A DNA stretch of 5,575 nt from Desulfuromusa sp. GTDB taxonomy: Bacteria > Desulfobacterota > Desulfuromonadia > Desulfuromonadales > Geopsychrobacteraceae. Below, piece after piece: positions 1 to 5,575 of this stretch. Position numbers and translations under genes: made by a program. Below the pieces are notes generated by a model, which saw only the letters and a program-made list of their open reading frames with translations, had not been told where the DNA came from and ran no database searches. The DNA is taken from contig JAOZLQ010000152.1 in assembly GCA_029934755.1 (NCBI GenBank), positions 1 through 5,575 of the forward strand, in the 5' to 3' direction. The stretch's first letter is position 1, and each line of letters begins with the position of its first letter.

Positions 1-339
1 ACTGAAATACTGGAAATTCGCAACAGTATTCTGCAAGTGTCACAAGGTGTGCTCGATGTGCTTCCCGTTGTGGTTTTCGGTATTGATCCTGAGCAGATGA
101 TTGTCCATTGTAATGAATATGCGCGTGATCTGTTTCCCTATGGTGGGATTGGCCCATTGGGAAATAATCGGAATGAAGTGTTTTCTCCGGCGGTCAATAT
201 GCTTATTGACCGGTTAGGAAGCGAGCGGAACCCAAAAGATAATATTGAAATTGGTCAACAGCGGTTTCGTGGTGAGGTGAGAAGGTTGGATGAAAGACTC
301 TCGCAGGGAGTTGTGTTGGTTCTGATTCCAGAGTCTTGA
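1..339 (+). CDS. PAS-domain signalling protein, C-terminal part (5' end outside window)
   Basis: The frame is open from the first base to a TGA at 337-339, giving 112 visible residues and no start codon that looks genuine. The GTG at 37 lies inside a helix-like stretch (EIRNSILQVSQGVLDVLP) that continues upstream, so I treat the gene as cut by the window edge. From about residue 17 the sequence reads like the start of a PAS sensor fold: a short helix, then VVVFGID (a strand), a turn, and IVHCNEYARDLFP, matching the usual 'g.i...N.a...lf' pattern. The remainder (DNIEIGQQRFRGEVRRLDE, then GVVLVLIPES) fits the last PAS strands. PAS folds bind small ligands or cofactors and pass signals to a partner domain; which ligand is not visible. 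A PAS fold ending the protein, after what looks like a linker helix, would suit a receiver-linker-PAS protein, but that is inference. A CheY-like gene follows 42 bp downstream on the same strand, which suggests a shared signalling role. No histidine kinase or output domain is visible. Confidence 0.72.
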   Translation, partial: TEILEIRNSILQVSQGVLDVLPVVVFGIDPEQMIVHCNEYARDLFPYGGIGPLGNNRNEVFSPAVNMLIDRLGSERNPKDNIEIGQQRFRGEVRRLDERLSQGVVLVLIPES

Positions 340-381
340 TAAATATTTCGTTGATATTAACCTACTGTTGGGAAAACTGGT

Positions 382-783
382 GTGTTTATGCCGAAAGAAC
401 AATTACTAAACGCTGGAAAACAGATTCTTTTTGTTGATGATGAAGAGAGCCTCGCTCTGTTAGGTGTAGATCTTCTGGATGATTTTGGGTATGTGGTTAC
501 CTGTGCGTTCAGTGGGGAGGAGGCATTGCAGAGGTTTCAGCAGAGAGTCGATCAATTTGATCTGGTGATCACTGATGAATCTATGCCGGGGATGAGTGGA
601 ATTGAGCTGGCACAGAAAATTTTCAGTATCTCACCGTTAATACCGATTATTCTCTGTTCTGGCCATCTGTTGACCATGCAGGAAGAGGGGATGGAGGAGA
701 CGAATATCACAGCTGTGCTGGCAAAAACAGAGGTTTGCAGTACCTTGCCGGGATTGATTGACAAAATATTTTCAGGGACTTAA
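382..783 (+). CDS. Stand-alone CheY-like response regulator receiver protein
   Basis: This 133-residue protein is a single receiver domain with no DNA-binding or enzymatic output region. Visible landmarks, counted from the GTG start: strand 1 ILFVDDEES with the acidic pair D19/D20; the phospho-acceptor D65 in ITDESMPGMSG; the switch Ser S93 in IILCSG; and the conserved Lys K115 in VLAKTE. K115 is followed by Thr, not the common Pro. A cytoplasmic phosphotransfer role is expected, passing or receiving phosphate from a histidine kinase that is not in the window. The start is uncertain. GTG at 382 has GGGA at 370-373 with an 8-nt spacer. ATG at 388 would remove two residues and has only a weak GGTG close by. 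It lies 42 bp after the PAS-domain gene on the same strand, so co-transcription is likely. No convincing promoter was seen in the gap. Its 3' end faces the cytochrome b5-like gene across 21 bp. The domain call is firm; the pathway is unknown. Confidence 0.9.
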   Translation: MFMPKEQLLNAGKQILFVDDEESLALLGVDLLDDFGYVVTCAFSGEEALQRFQQRVDQFDLVITDESMPGMSGIELAQKIFSISPLIPIILCSGHLLTMQEEGMEETNITAVLAKTEVCSTLPGLIDKIFSGT

Positions 784-804
784 CCACTTAATACCGAACT
801 TAGA

Positions 805-1125
805 TCATATATATGTAGCAATCATTAGCAACGTTACAAAAGCAATAATAATGATTGATAACAATGAAATCCCAGTTGCTGACTCTCGCTCTGTAACAAT
901 CGCTTTTTCAATTTTTCCAACAACAGGAAAACTTTCAATTACAGTTCTAACATGCGGAGCCGATTTCAATTGAGTCGTTAAATCTTGTCCGGCCTGATGC
1001 GCTCCTTCGTGTTGACCTTCTTTCCAGCGCTGACTGGTGCTAACATTATAAACGACATTACTGACAGCAACATAGGCTGCGCGTCCATCACGGCCATCAA
1101 ATTTGGCCAGTTCTACAATTGTCAT
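805..1125 (-). CDS. Small cytochrome b5-like heme-binding protein with C-terminal membrane anchor
   Basis: The 106-residue product starts MTIVELAKFDG and has two parts. Residues 1-77 resemble the cytochrome b5-like heme/steroid-binding fold: ELAKFDGRDGRAAYVAV, then VVYNVSTSQRWKEG, then HEGAHQAGQDLTTQLKSAPH and FPVVGKI. By analogy with the cytochrome b5 HPGG motif and its second His, the likely axial heme ligands are H43 (in HQAG) and H58 (in APH); this is inference. Residues 85-105 (GISLLSIIIIAFVTLLMIATY) form one hydrophobic helix at the extreme C terminus. With no signal peptide, this suggests a tail-anchored protein whose heme domain faces the cytoplasm. I chose the ATG at 1125 over an in-frame TTG at 1140 because AGGGAG sits 5 nt upstream and overlaps the longer version. 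The gene begins 34 bp after speA with no terminator between, so it is probably the third gene of the speE-speA operon. A role in electron transfer is possible, but its link to polyamines is unknown. Confidence 0.85.
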   Translation of the reverse strand: MTIVELAKFDGRDGRAAYVAVSNVVYNVSTSQRWKEGQHEGAHQAGQDLTTQLKSAPHVRTVIESFPVVGKIEKAIVTERESATGISLLSIIIIAFVTLLMIATYI

Positions 1126-1130
1126 GTTTT

Positions 1131-1136
1131 CTCCCT
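1131..1136 (-). promoter_or_regulatory. Ribosome-binding site that sets the start of the cytochrome b5-like gene
   Basis: Read on the minus strand the sequence is AGGGAG followed by AAAAC and ATG, a strong Shine-Dalgarno with a 5-nt spacer. It lies inside the coding stretch that a TTG start at 1140 would need, which argues for the ATG at 1125. Confidence 0.75.
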
Positions 1137-1159
1137 GCAAGGATATGTTCTCAGGCCAT

Positions 1160-3073
1160 TCAGATCTTGAAATAGGTTTGACCGTTCAGTTGGGCAGAAA
1201 ATTGAGTTAAAATCTGCTGCCGTTCCGTTACATTGATTCTCTTTTGTTTGACAGCCAACTCCATTTTGTCACGAAAACCTTTATAAAAGGAAGTCTGGTT
1301 GTACTCCAGAATGTTTAAAACTTCAGCGATTGTATCGCCAGATTGTTCTTTTGTAACATCAAATCCGCCATCTTCATTTATCCGGATGCTGATCACGTTG
1401 GTATCTCCGAAGAGATTATGCAGATCACCCAGAGTCTCTTGATATGCGCCCATCAGAAAGACCCCAAGGATATAATCCTCTCCCTCTTTAAGTGGGTGCA
1501 ATGGCAAGGTGTTACTTTCTCCACCAGAGAGGACAAAGTGGTCAAGTTTGCCATCACAGTCACAAGTGAGATCTGAGATGGTTGCGGCCCGTTCAGGAAA
1601 CTCATCAAGGCGTTGAATTGGCATGATTGGGAAAATTTGCCCAATGGCCCAAGTATCCGGCAAGGATTGGAAAACACTGAAATTACCGTAATAGATATCA
1701 GCCAAACTGTGCTGCAATCCTGATAGTGAAACTGGTATTTCCTCAATTTGACTCAGGCGATCAGCCAAAGTATGAGCTATAGCCAGAAATAAATTTTCTG
1801 CCATAGCCCGTTCACGTATTCTAATAACTCCACTTCTGAACAACTCTCTGATGCTGTCACGGTTTGAGAGTGCTTCGGAATAACCAGCATCAAGATTGAT
1901 TTCGGTAGCAATTTCATTGAGTTGATATTGTCGGGCGACCAGCGGGTGACTGTTTTCTGGACAGCTCTCTGGAAGTGTGATGGCCTCATAGCGCATGATA
2001 TTGAGAATATCGAATAACAGAATTGACGTATGGGCAACAGTTGCACGTCCTGATTCTGTTATGATGACAGGATGATCAATTTTATTCAGATCCGATGTTT
2101 CCTTAATCGTTTCAACAATACAGCGGCAATATTCGCTCAAATTGTAGTTGCGCGAGTGGCTATGAAGCGATTGATTGCCGATGTAGTCCACGGCCAGACC
2201 ACCACCAAGGTCGAGATATTTTAGAGGAATACCCTCGACAGACAGATCTGCATAAAAACGGCTGGCTTCCTGAACTGCGGTTCGAATTTCCTCAATATCG
2301 GGAATTTGAGAGCCAAGATGACAGTGTAGTAGTTGCAGGCAATCAAGCATTTCTGCTTTGCGTAATTCATCGACAGTTGCGATCAGCTGCGCTGTACTGA
2401 GGCCAAAACTACTACGATCTCCGCTGGATTCTGTCCAAAGTCCACCAACTTTGGCAGAGATCTTGATGCGCAGCCCAATCAGTGGCTTGATACCAAGTTT
2501 CTGACTGCGTTCAATGATCAATGGCAGCTCAATTGGTGATTCGATAACAAAGAAACAGCGATGCCCGAGTTTATTGGCCCAGAGCCCCAGATCAATAAAT
2601 TCCCGGTCTTTTTTGCCGTTGCAGATTAACAGACCATTGTCATTCAGGTTAGCAAGGCATAGCAGCAGCTCAGCCTTGCTGCCAGCTTCCAGCCCGTGTC
2701 CAAACCCTTCTCCAAAGTGACTGATCTCTTCGATGACGGTGCATTGCTGGTTGACTTTGACGGGGAAGACTCCATTGTATGTTCCCGCATATTCCGCATT
2801 ATTGATAGCTTGCCGGAAAGTTTCATTGATCTCTGCGACTCGGGCATCCAGTAGATTTTCTATGCGCAGTAGCAAGGGTAATGTATGATCTCGATCATGG
2901 GCTGCCCTGATGATATCTATTATCGGAACGGCAACTTCACCACTTGCAAAAGGGATGGTGATAGTGACTTCACCGCTTGTGGAAATAGAAAAATCCCCTT
3001 CCCCCCAGCCTTTGATTCCATAGAGTGCAGCAGAATCAGCAATAGTCCAGTTTTTATTGGTTTGATTTATCAT
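1160..3073 (-). CDS. speA: Biosynthetic arginine decarboxylase (PLP-dependent)
   Basis: This enzyme decarboxylates arginine to agmatine, the first step of the arginine route to putrescine and spermidine, in the cytoplasm. At 637 residues it has the length of SpeA-type decarboxylases (E. coli SpeA is about 658) and not of the shorter ornithine or diaminopimelate enzymes of the same alanine-racemase-like fold. Landmarks in order: K106 in FPVKVNQQ, the expected PLP Schiff-base lysine; HCHLGSQI at 250-257; the glycine-rich phosphate-binding LDLGGGLAVDY at 287-297; ESGRA at 340-344; CDCDG at 504-508, matching the family's CDSDG active-site motif, where C504 would be the conserved cysteine; and GAYQETLGDLHNLFGDT at 542-558. 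The ATG shares four bases (ATGA) with the speE stop. There is only a distant GGGA 12 nt upstream, so translation is probably coupled to speE. A cytochrome b5-like gene follows 34 bp later. No agmatinase or agmatine deiminase gene is in the window. The reading frame is intact. Identification is firm. Confidence 0.96.
   Translation of the reverse strand: MINQTNKNWTIADSAALYGIKGWGEGDFSISTSGEVTITIPFASGEVAVPIIDIIRAAHDRDHTLPLLLRIENLLDARVAEINETFRQAINNAEYAGTYNGVFPVKVNQQCTVIEEISHFGEGFGHGLEAGSKAELLLCLANLNDNGLLICNGKKDREFIDLGLWANKLGHRCFFVIESPIELPLIIERSQKLGIKPLIGLRIKISAKVGGLWTESSGDRSSFGLSTAQLIATVDELRKAEMLDCLQLLHCHLGSQIPDIEEIRTAVQEASRFYADLSVEGIPLKYLDLGGGLAVDYIGNQSLHSHSRNYNLSEYCRCIVETIKETSDLNKIDHPVIITESGRATVAHTSILLFDILNIMRYEAITLPESCPENSHPLVARQYQLNEIATEINLDAGYSEALSNRDSIRELFRSGVIRIRERAMAENLFLAIAHTLADRLSQIEEIPVSLSGLQHSLADIYYGNFSVFQSLPDTWAIGQIFPIMPIQRLDEFPERAATISDLTCDCDGKLDHFVLSGGESNTLPLHPLKEGEDYILGVFLMGAYQETLGDLHNLFGDTNVISIRINEDGGFDVTKEQSGDTIAEVLNILEYNQTSFYKGFRDKMELAVKQKRINVTERQQILTQFSAQLNGQTYFKI
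3070..3073 (-). promoter_or_regulatory. ATGA stop-start overlap coupling speE and speA
   Basis: On the minus strand the bases ATGA hold both the ATG start of speA and the TGA stop of speE. Such overlaps usually allow terminating ribosomes to restart on the next gene. The weak, distant Shine-Dalgarno for speA (GGGA, 12 nt away) supports coupling; that the coupling operates here is inference. Confidence 0.8.
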
Positions 3074-3915
3074 TCGGCAATATTGTCCCGGGCAAAGGTC
3101 GGCAGCATAAATGCGCCACAGTGTAGATCCTCATTATAATAGCGAGTATCGAAATTACGTGCTGCTGAACGATCATGATCGAAATCGCTGATCGGGTGGT
3201 ATTGTTTACTGGCAAATGCGAAGCTCCAAAAGCCGCTTGGGTAAGTTGGAATAAAGGTTTGATACATTTCTACTATAGGAAATACGGCTCGTAAGTTTTG
3301 ATACATACTTTTTTGAATTGAGTCATGATAAAAGGGGGATTCGCTTTGTGCGATCATGATCCCATCACCCTTTAAGGCAGAAAAAACTAAGCGGTAAAAA
3401 TTTTCTTCAAATAGCCCAACTGCTGGACCGATTGGATCGGTTGAATCAACCAGAATAATATCAAATTCATTTTGATGATCACGGATGTAGGCTATCCCGT
3501 CATCAATATGCAATTTGACTTTGGGGTTGTTCCCGTCTATTTCAGAGGCTATGGAGGGGAGGAATTCGATAGATTTTTCGATTACCAGTCCATCGATTTC
3601 ACAAAGCACTGCCAATTCAACTTCGGGGTGTTTCATGATTTCCCGGATACTGCCGCCATCACCACCACCGATCACTAAAACTTTTTTAGGATGGGGGTGG
3701 GTGAATAGTGCAGGATGGACGATCATCTCATGATAAATAAATTCGTCGCGTTCTGTGACCATGACCAGCCCGTCTAAAAGCATCATGCGACCAAATTCAA
3801 GTGTTTCGACAATATCCAATTGCTGAAATTTACTTTTACCGGAAAACAGGGTTTTGCTGATTTTCATGGTGATGCCGACATTATCGCTATGCTTTTCGGT
3901 GTACCAGAGATCCAT
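3070..3915 (-). CDS. speE: Spermidine synthase (polyamine aminopropyltransferase)
   Basis: This cytoplasmic enzyme moves the aminopropyl group of decarboxylated S-adenosylmethionine to a diamine, normally putrescine to give spermidine plus methylthioadenosine. The 281 residues match the family (E. coli SpeE is about 288). An N-terminal beta region opens with LWYTEKHS and continues through LLDGLVMVTERDEFIYHEM. It is followed by the Rossmann methyltransferase-like core: the nucleotide-binding VIGGGDGGSIRE at 81-92, E106 in CEID (expected ribose contact), DDG at 138-140, and the active-site VDSTDPIGP at 156-164 with D157 as the likely catalytic Asp. The family's C-terminal signature is visible as HCGAFMLP. 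The ATG at 3915 has AAGGA with a 7-nt spacer. It is the first gene of the minus-strand operon and overlaps speA. Putrescine as acceptor is inferred from the family; the linked arginine decarboxylase leaves agmatine as an alternative. No SpeD gene is present here. Confidence 0.96.
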   Translation of the reverse strand: MDLWYTEKHSDNVGITMKISKTLFSGKSKFQQLDIVETLEFGRMMLLDGLVMVTERDEFIYHEMIVHPALFTHPHPKKVLVIGGGDGGSIREIMKHPEVELAVLCEIDGLVIEKSIEFLPSIASEIDGNNPKVKLHIDDGIAYIRDHQNEFDIILVDSTDPIGPAVGLFEENFYRLVFSALKGDGIMIAQSESPFYHDSIQKSMYQNLRAVFPIVEMYQTFIPTYPSGFWSFAFASKQYHPISDFDHDRSAARNFDTRYYNEDLHCGAFMLPTFARDNIAE

Positions 3916-3980
3916 AATTGATTCCTTAAAAGAAGTTATGCATGTAATTTCTACCGCATTTTGTTTTTCTGCTGATGAAT

Positions 3981-4009
3981 TTTTTACCCTGCTGTGCTAA
4001 ACAAATCAA
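3981..4009 (-). promoter_or_regulatory. Candidate sigma-70 promoter for the speE-speA operon
   Basis: Read on the minus strand, TTGATT (4004-4009) lies 17 bp from TAAAAA (3981-3986). Each matches four of six bases of the -35 and -10 consensus, with ideal spacing. Transcription would begin near 3974, about 60 bases before the speE start. The region is A/T-rich, so chance matches are possible. Confidence 0.35.
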
Positions 4010-4016
4010 GGCTCTG

Positions 4017-4030
4017 TTGGTTTTAACCAA
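4017..4030. repeat. Short palindrome in the divergent speE/proC control region
   Basis: TTGGTTTTAACCAA has perfect 6-bp arms (TTGGTT and AACCAA) around a central TT. It ends four bases before the proC Shine-Dalgarno and lies 7 bp upstream of the candidate speE -35 box. It could be an operator half-site pair for a dimeric regulator. In RNA only about four pairs with a six-base loop could form, so it is not a terminator. A chance palindrome in A/T-rich DNA is also possible. Confidence 0.35.
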
Positions 4031-4048
4031 AAACAAAGGGATAAAAAA

Positions 4049-4861
4049 ATGACGAATGCGCAAAAAATAGGTTTTATCGGTGGTGGAAATATGGCGGAGG
4101 CAATGATTAAGGGGTTGTTGGTTGGAGCATTTCCGGCTGATAAAATCATGGCATCGGAGCCAAGTGAGTTTCGTCGACAACATCTGGATGATGCGTTTGG
4201 TATTGAACTTGCCGAGAACAATCTAACTTTGATGGAAAAGTGTGACATTGTTGTTTTGTCGATTAAACCACAGATTGTTGTTGAAGTATTGGAAGAGGTT
4301 GCTGGTGTTTACAGCAACGATAAACTGATAATTTCGATTTTAGCCGGGGTAACCACTGCGGCCATTGAGAAGTTTTTTCAGGGAGCTCCCCGAGTTGTAA
4401 GGGTGATGCCAAATACACCGGCTCTGGTTGGAGAAGCCGCCAGCGCCATTTGCCGCGGTCACTATGCCAGTCAAAATGACCTTATGGTCGTCAAACAGTT
4501 ATTTGAGTCGGTTGGTAAAGTACAATTAATCGATGAACGGCAGATGGATGCTGCTACGGGATTATCTGGTTCAGGGCCAGCCTATATTTATACCGTGATC
4601 GAAGCACTTGCTGATGGGGGGGTGCGTGAAGGGTTGCGGCGCGATATTGCCCATGCCTTGGCGGTACAGACAGTGGTTGGTGCCGCATTAATGGTACGTG
4701 AAACCGGTGAGCATCCGGCTATTTTACGCGATCAGGTATGTTCTCCTGGGGGCACAGCGATTGCTGGTATCAGTACTCTGGAAAAAAATGGATTACGAAC
4801 TACTCTGATGGAGGCTGTTTCTGCTTCTGCAGCTCGTTCCCGTGAATTGGGTGACAGCTGA
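4049..4861 (+). CDS. proC: Pyrroline-5-carboxylate reductase
   Basis: ProC reduces 1-pyrroline-5-carboxylate to proline with NAD(P)H, the last step of proline synthesis, in the cytoplasm. The 270 residues are the usual family length. The N-terminal Rossmann fold is marked by IGFIGGGNMAEAMIKGL at 7-23. Then come VVLSIKPQ at 68-75, which contacts the cofactor in the family, and RVMPNTPALVGEAASAI at 118-134. The C-terminal helical, dimer-forming half has LSGSGPAYIYTVIEALADGG at 172-191 and the family signature region DQVCSPGGTAIAGISTLEK at 228-246. The ATG at 4049 follows AAAGGGA (4035-4041) with a 7-nt spacer, and the protein begins just before the Rossmann strand as expected, so the start is secure. 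It is transcribed away from speE across a 133-bp shared region. A LysE-type exporter gene follows 59 bp downstream and may be co-transcribed. No defect was seen. Confidence 0.97.
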   Translation: MTNAQKIGFIGGGNMAEAMIKGLLVGAFPADKIMASEPSEFRRQHLDDAFGIELAENNLTLMEKCDIVVLSIKPQIVVEVLEEVAGVYSNDKLIISILAGVTTAAIEKFFQGAPRVVRVMPNTPALVGEAASAICRGHYASQNDLMVVKQLFESVGKVQLIDERQMDAATGLSGSGPAYIYTVIEALADGGVREGLRRDIAHALAVQTVVGAALMVRETGEHPAILRDQVCSPGGTAIAGISTLEKNGLRTTLMEAVSASAARSRELGDS

Positions 4862-4873
4862 TGACTGGGCCGT

Positions 4874-4900
4874 CTCGTACTTTTTGTGAGAGTATACGAG
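4874..4900 (+). other. Imperfect RNA hairpin between proC and the LysE-family gene
   Basis: CTCGT plus ACTTT (4874-4883) can pair with AGAGT plus ACGAG (4889-4893 and 4896-4900). This gives about ten pairs, one of them G-U, with a two-base AT bulge at 4894-4895 and the loop TTGTG. No run of T follows, so it is not a typical intrinsic terminator. It could protect the proC mRNA end, weaken read-through into the exporter gene, or be chance. Confidence 0.4.
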
Positions 4901-4920
4901 TTAATTGAGAGTGCAATATC

Positions 4921-5568
4921 ATGATTGATCAGTTCTGGACATTTTTTATCGCGATAACGTTATTGACCTTGTTCCCTGGTGTCGATTCTCTCCTGGTTGT
5001 GAGAAATACATCTCGGGGTGGGTGGAAAGATGGTATCTCCACCAGTGCTGGAATTTGTTGCGGGTTGTTTGTTCACGCCCTAGTCTCTGCCTTGGGAATT
5101 TCAGCTTTACTGTTGCAATCTGCAGTTGCATTTAATGTTCTTAAATTGATTGGTGGTGGCTATCTGCTCTGGTTGGGGAGTAGCAGTCTGTGGCAGGCAG
5201 CACGTGGGAAGTCATCAGCAGCGGAAAATCAGCCAACGATTGTTGCAACGATTGCTCGTCAATTTCAATTACAACGTTCTCTGCGAGAGGGATTTGTCTG
5301 TAATGTATTTAATCCCAAAGCGCTTCTTTTTTATATGGCTTTTCTTCCCCAGTTTATTGACCCAGGCCGCTCTCCGATTTTGCAATCACTGTTTATGGCC
5401 GCGATCCATTTTATCATTGCTATGATCTATCAAGGGTTATTAACAGTACTGGTTTGCCGGGTGAGTGATTGGTTTAAGAATAACCCGTGGGGTCGTCTTT
5501 TAGAAGGGCTGGCCGGTGTTGTTTTGGTTTCATTCGGCTTGCGAATTTTTCTGGAAAAACGGATATAA
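4921..5568 (+). CDS. LysE/RhtB-family amino-acid exporter (inner membrane)
   Basis: The 215-residue protein has the size and layout of the LysE/RhtB translocators, which export amino acids or related compounds using the proton gradient. Hydrophobic segments lie at about 5-25, 40-65, 68-92, 124-146, 152-178 and 193-212, consistent with the family's usual six. The conserved N-terminal pattern is visible as LFPGVDSLLVVRNTSRGGWKDGISTSAG, with V in place of the second Pro of the common PGP. The middle motif FVCNVFNPKALLFYMAFLPQFI (125-146, containing NPKA) is also typical. A short soluble loop (about 95-120) separates segments 3 and 4. The ATG at 4921 is preceded by a modest GAGAG (4907-4911) with a 9-nt spacer. 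The TAA stop lies seven bases before the window end. The substrate cannot be read from the sequence. Following proC, and near speA and speE, suggests a basic amino acid, proline-related compound or amine, but this is inference only. Confidence 0.9.
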   Translation: MIDQFWTFFIAITLLTLFPGVDSLLVVRNTSRGGWKDGISTSAGICCGLFVHALVSALGISALLLQSAVAFNVLKLIGGGYLLWLGSSSLWQAARGKSSAAENQPTIVATIARQFQLQRSLREGFVCNVFNPKALLFYMAFLPQFIDPGRSPILQSLFMAAIHFIIAMIYQGLLTVLVCRVSDWFKNNPWGRLLEGLAGVVLVSFGLRIFLEKRI

Positions 5569-5575
5569 AAGTTTT

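Noticed and set aside
37..339. A complete 100-residue protein starting at GTG 37
   Set aside because: The same frame is open to base 1 with helix-like sequence continuous with the PAS domain, and no Shine-Dalgarno precedes the GTG. A 5'-truncated longer gene is more likely.
351..379. Promoter for the receiver gene starting from TTGATA at 351-356
   Set aside because: The -35 box is fair, but no -10-like hexamer follows at 16-18 bp, and the gap to the upstream gene is short enough for co-transcription.
758..1170. Plus-strand open frames of 71 and 61 codons opposite the cytochrome b5-like gene
   Set aside because: The minus-strand frame has a clear domain, heme-ligand His residues, a membrane helix and a good ribosome-binding site; the opposite frames have none of these.
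1343..2046. Open frames of 77-97 codons inside speA on both strands
   Set aside because: They are shadows of the conserved speA frame, with no ribosome-binding support and no recognisable motifs.
3472..3733. Two plus-strand open frames inside speE (68 and 72 codons)
   Set aside because: They lie opposite strongly conserved speE codons, overlap each other, and their proteins show no recognisable domain.
3918..3948. Plus-strand promoter for proC: TTGATT (3918-3923) and TGTAAT (3943-3948)
   Set aside because: The -10 is good (five of six), but the 19-bp spacing is long and it overlaps the speE ribosome-binding site. The evidence is too weak to annotate.
3926..4248. Minus-strand open frames covering the proC start and the divergent region
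   Set aside because: They overlap the conserved ProC Rossmann-fold codons and the promoter region, and their translations look like no known family.
1..5575. CRISPR arrays, tRNA genes, insertion-sequence ends or phage genes
   Set aside because: I saw no regularly spaced direct repeats, cloverleaf sequence, transposase motifs or phage-type genes anywhere in the window.

Overview
The window looks like ordinary chromosomal DNA of a Gram-negative bacterium with moderate to low G+C. The genes are tightly packed on both strands, with Shine-Dalgarno sites and mixed ATG/GTG starts. My best guess is a deltaproteobacterium of the Desulfuromonadales type (Desulfobacterota). That guess rests on two things: the long 637-residue 'biosynthetic' arginine decarboxylase (SpeA), and a small cytochrome b5-like protein with a C-terminal membrane anchor of a kind I associate with that group. 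A gammaproteobacterium cannot be excluded, because there is no rRNA or other firm taxonomic marker here.

Layout. (i) Positions 1-783, plus strand: the 3' end of a PAS-domain signalling protein, then a stand-alone CheY-like receiver protein. (ii) Positions 805-3915, minus strand: a polyamine operon read as speE, then speA, then a small membrane-anchored cytochrome b5-domain gene. speE and speA overlap by four bases (ATGA), and 34 bp separate speA from the cytochrome gene. The 3' ends of the receiver gene and the cytochrome gene face each other across only 21 bp. (iii) Positions 3916-4048: a divergent control region with a plausible promoter for speE and a short palindrome next to the proC ribosome-binding site. 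(iv) Positions 4049-5568, plus strand: proC (pyrroline-5-carboxylate reductase), a 59-bp gap holding an imperfect hairpin, then a LysE/RhtB-family exporter.

How the genes fit together. SpeA makes agmatine from arginine. SpeE adds an aminopropyl group from decarboxylated S-adenosylmethionine to putrescine (or possibly to agmatine) to make spermidine or a precursor. ProC finishes proline synthesis, and the LysE-type protein probably exports an amino acid or related amine. The centre and right of the window can therefore be read as an arginine/proline/polyamine neighbourhood. The agmatine-to-putrescine enzymes (SpeB, AguA/AguB) and the S-adenosylmethionine decarboxylase (SpeD) are not in the window.

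No tRNA, rRNA, insertion sequence, CRISPR array or phage gene was seen, and no stretch over 300 bases lacks a gene. I found no clear sign of a new defence or mobile system. The least explained feature is the cytochrome b5-like gene at the end of the polyamine operon.
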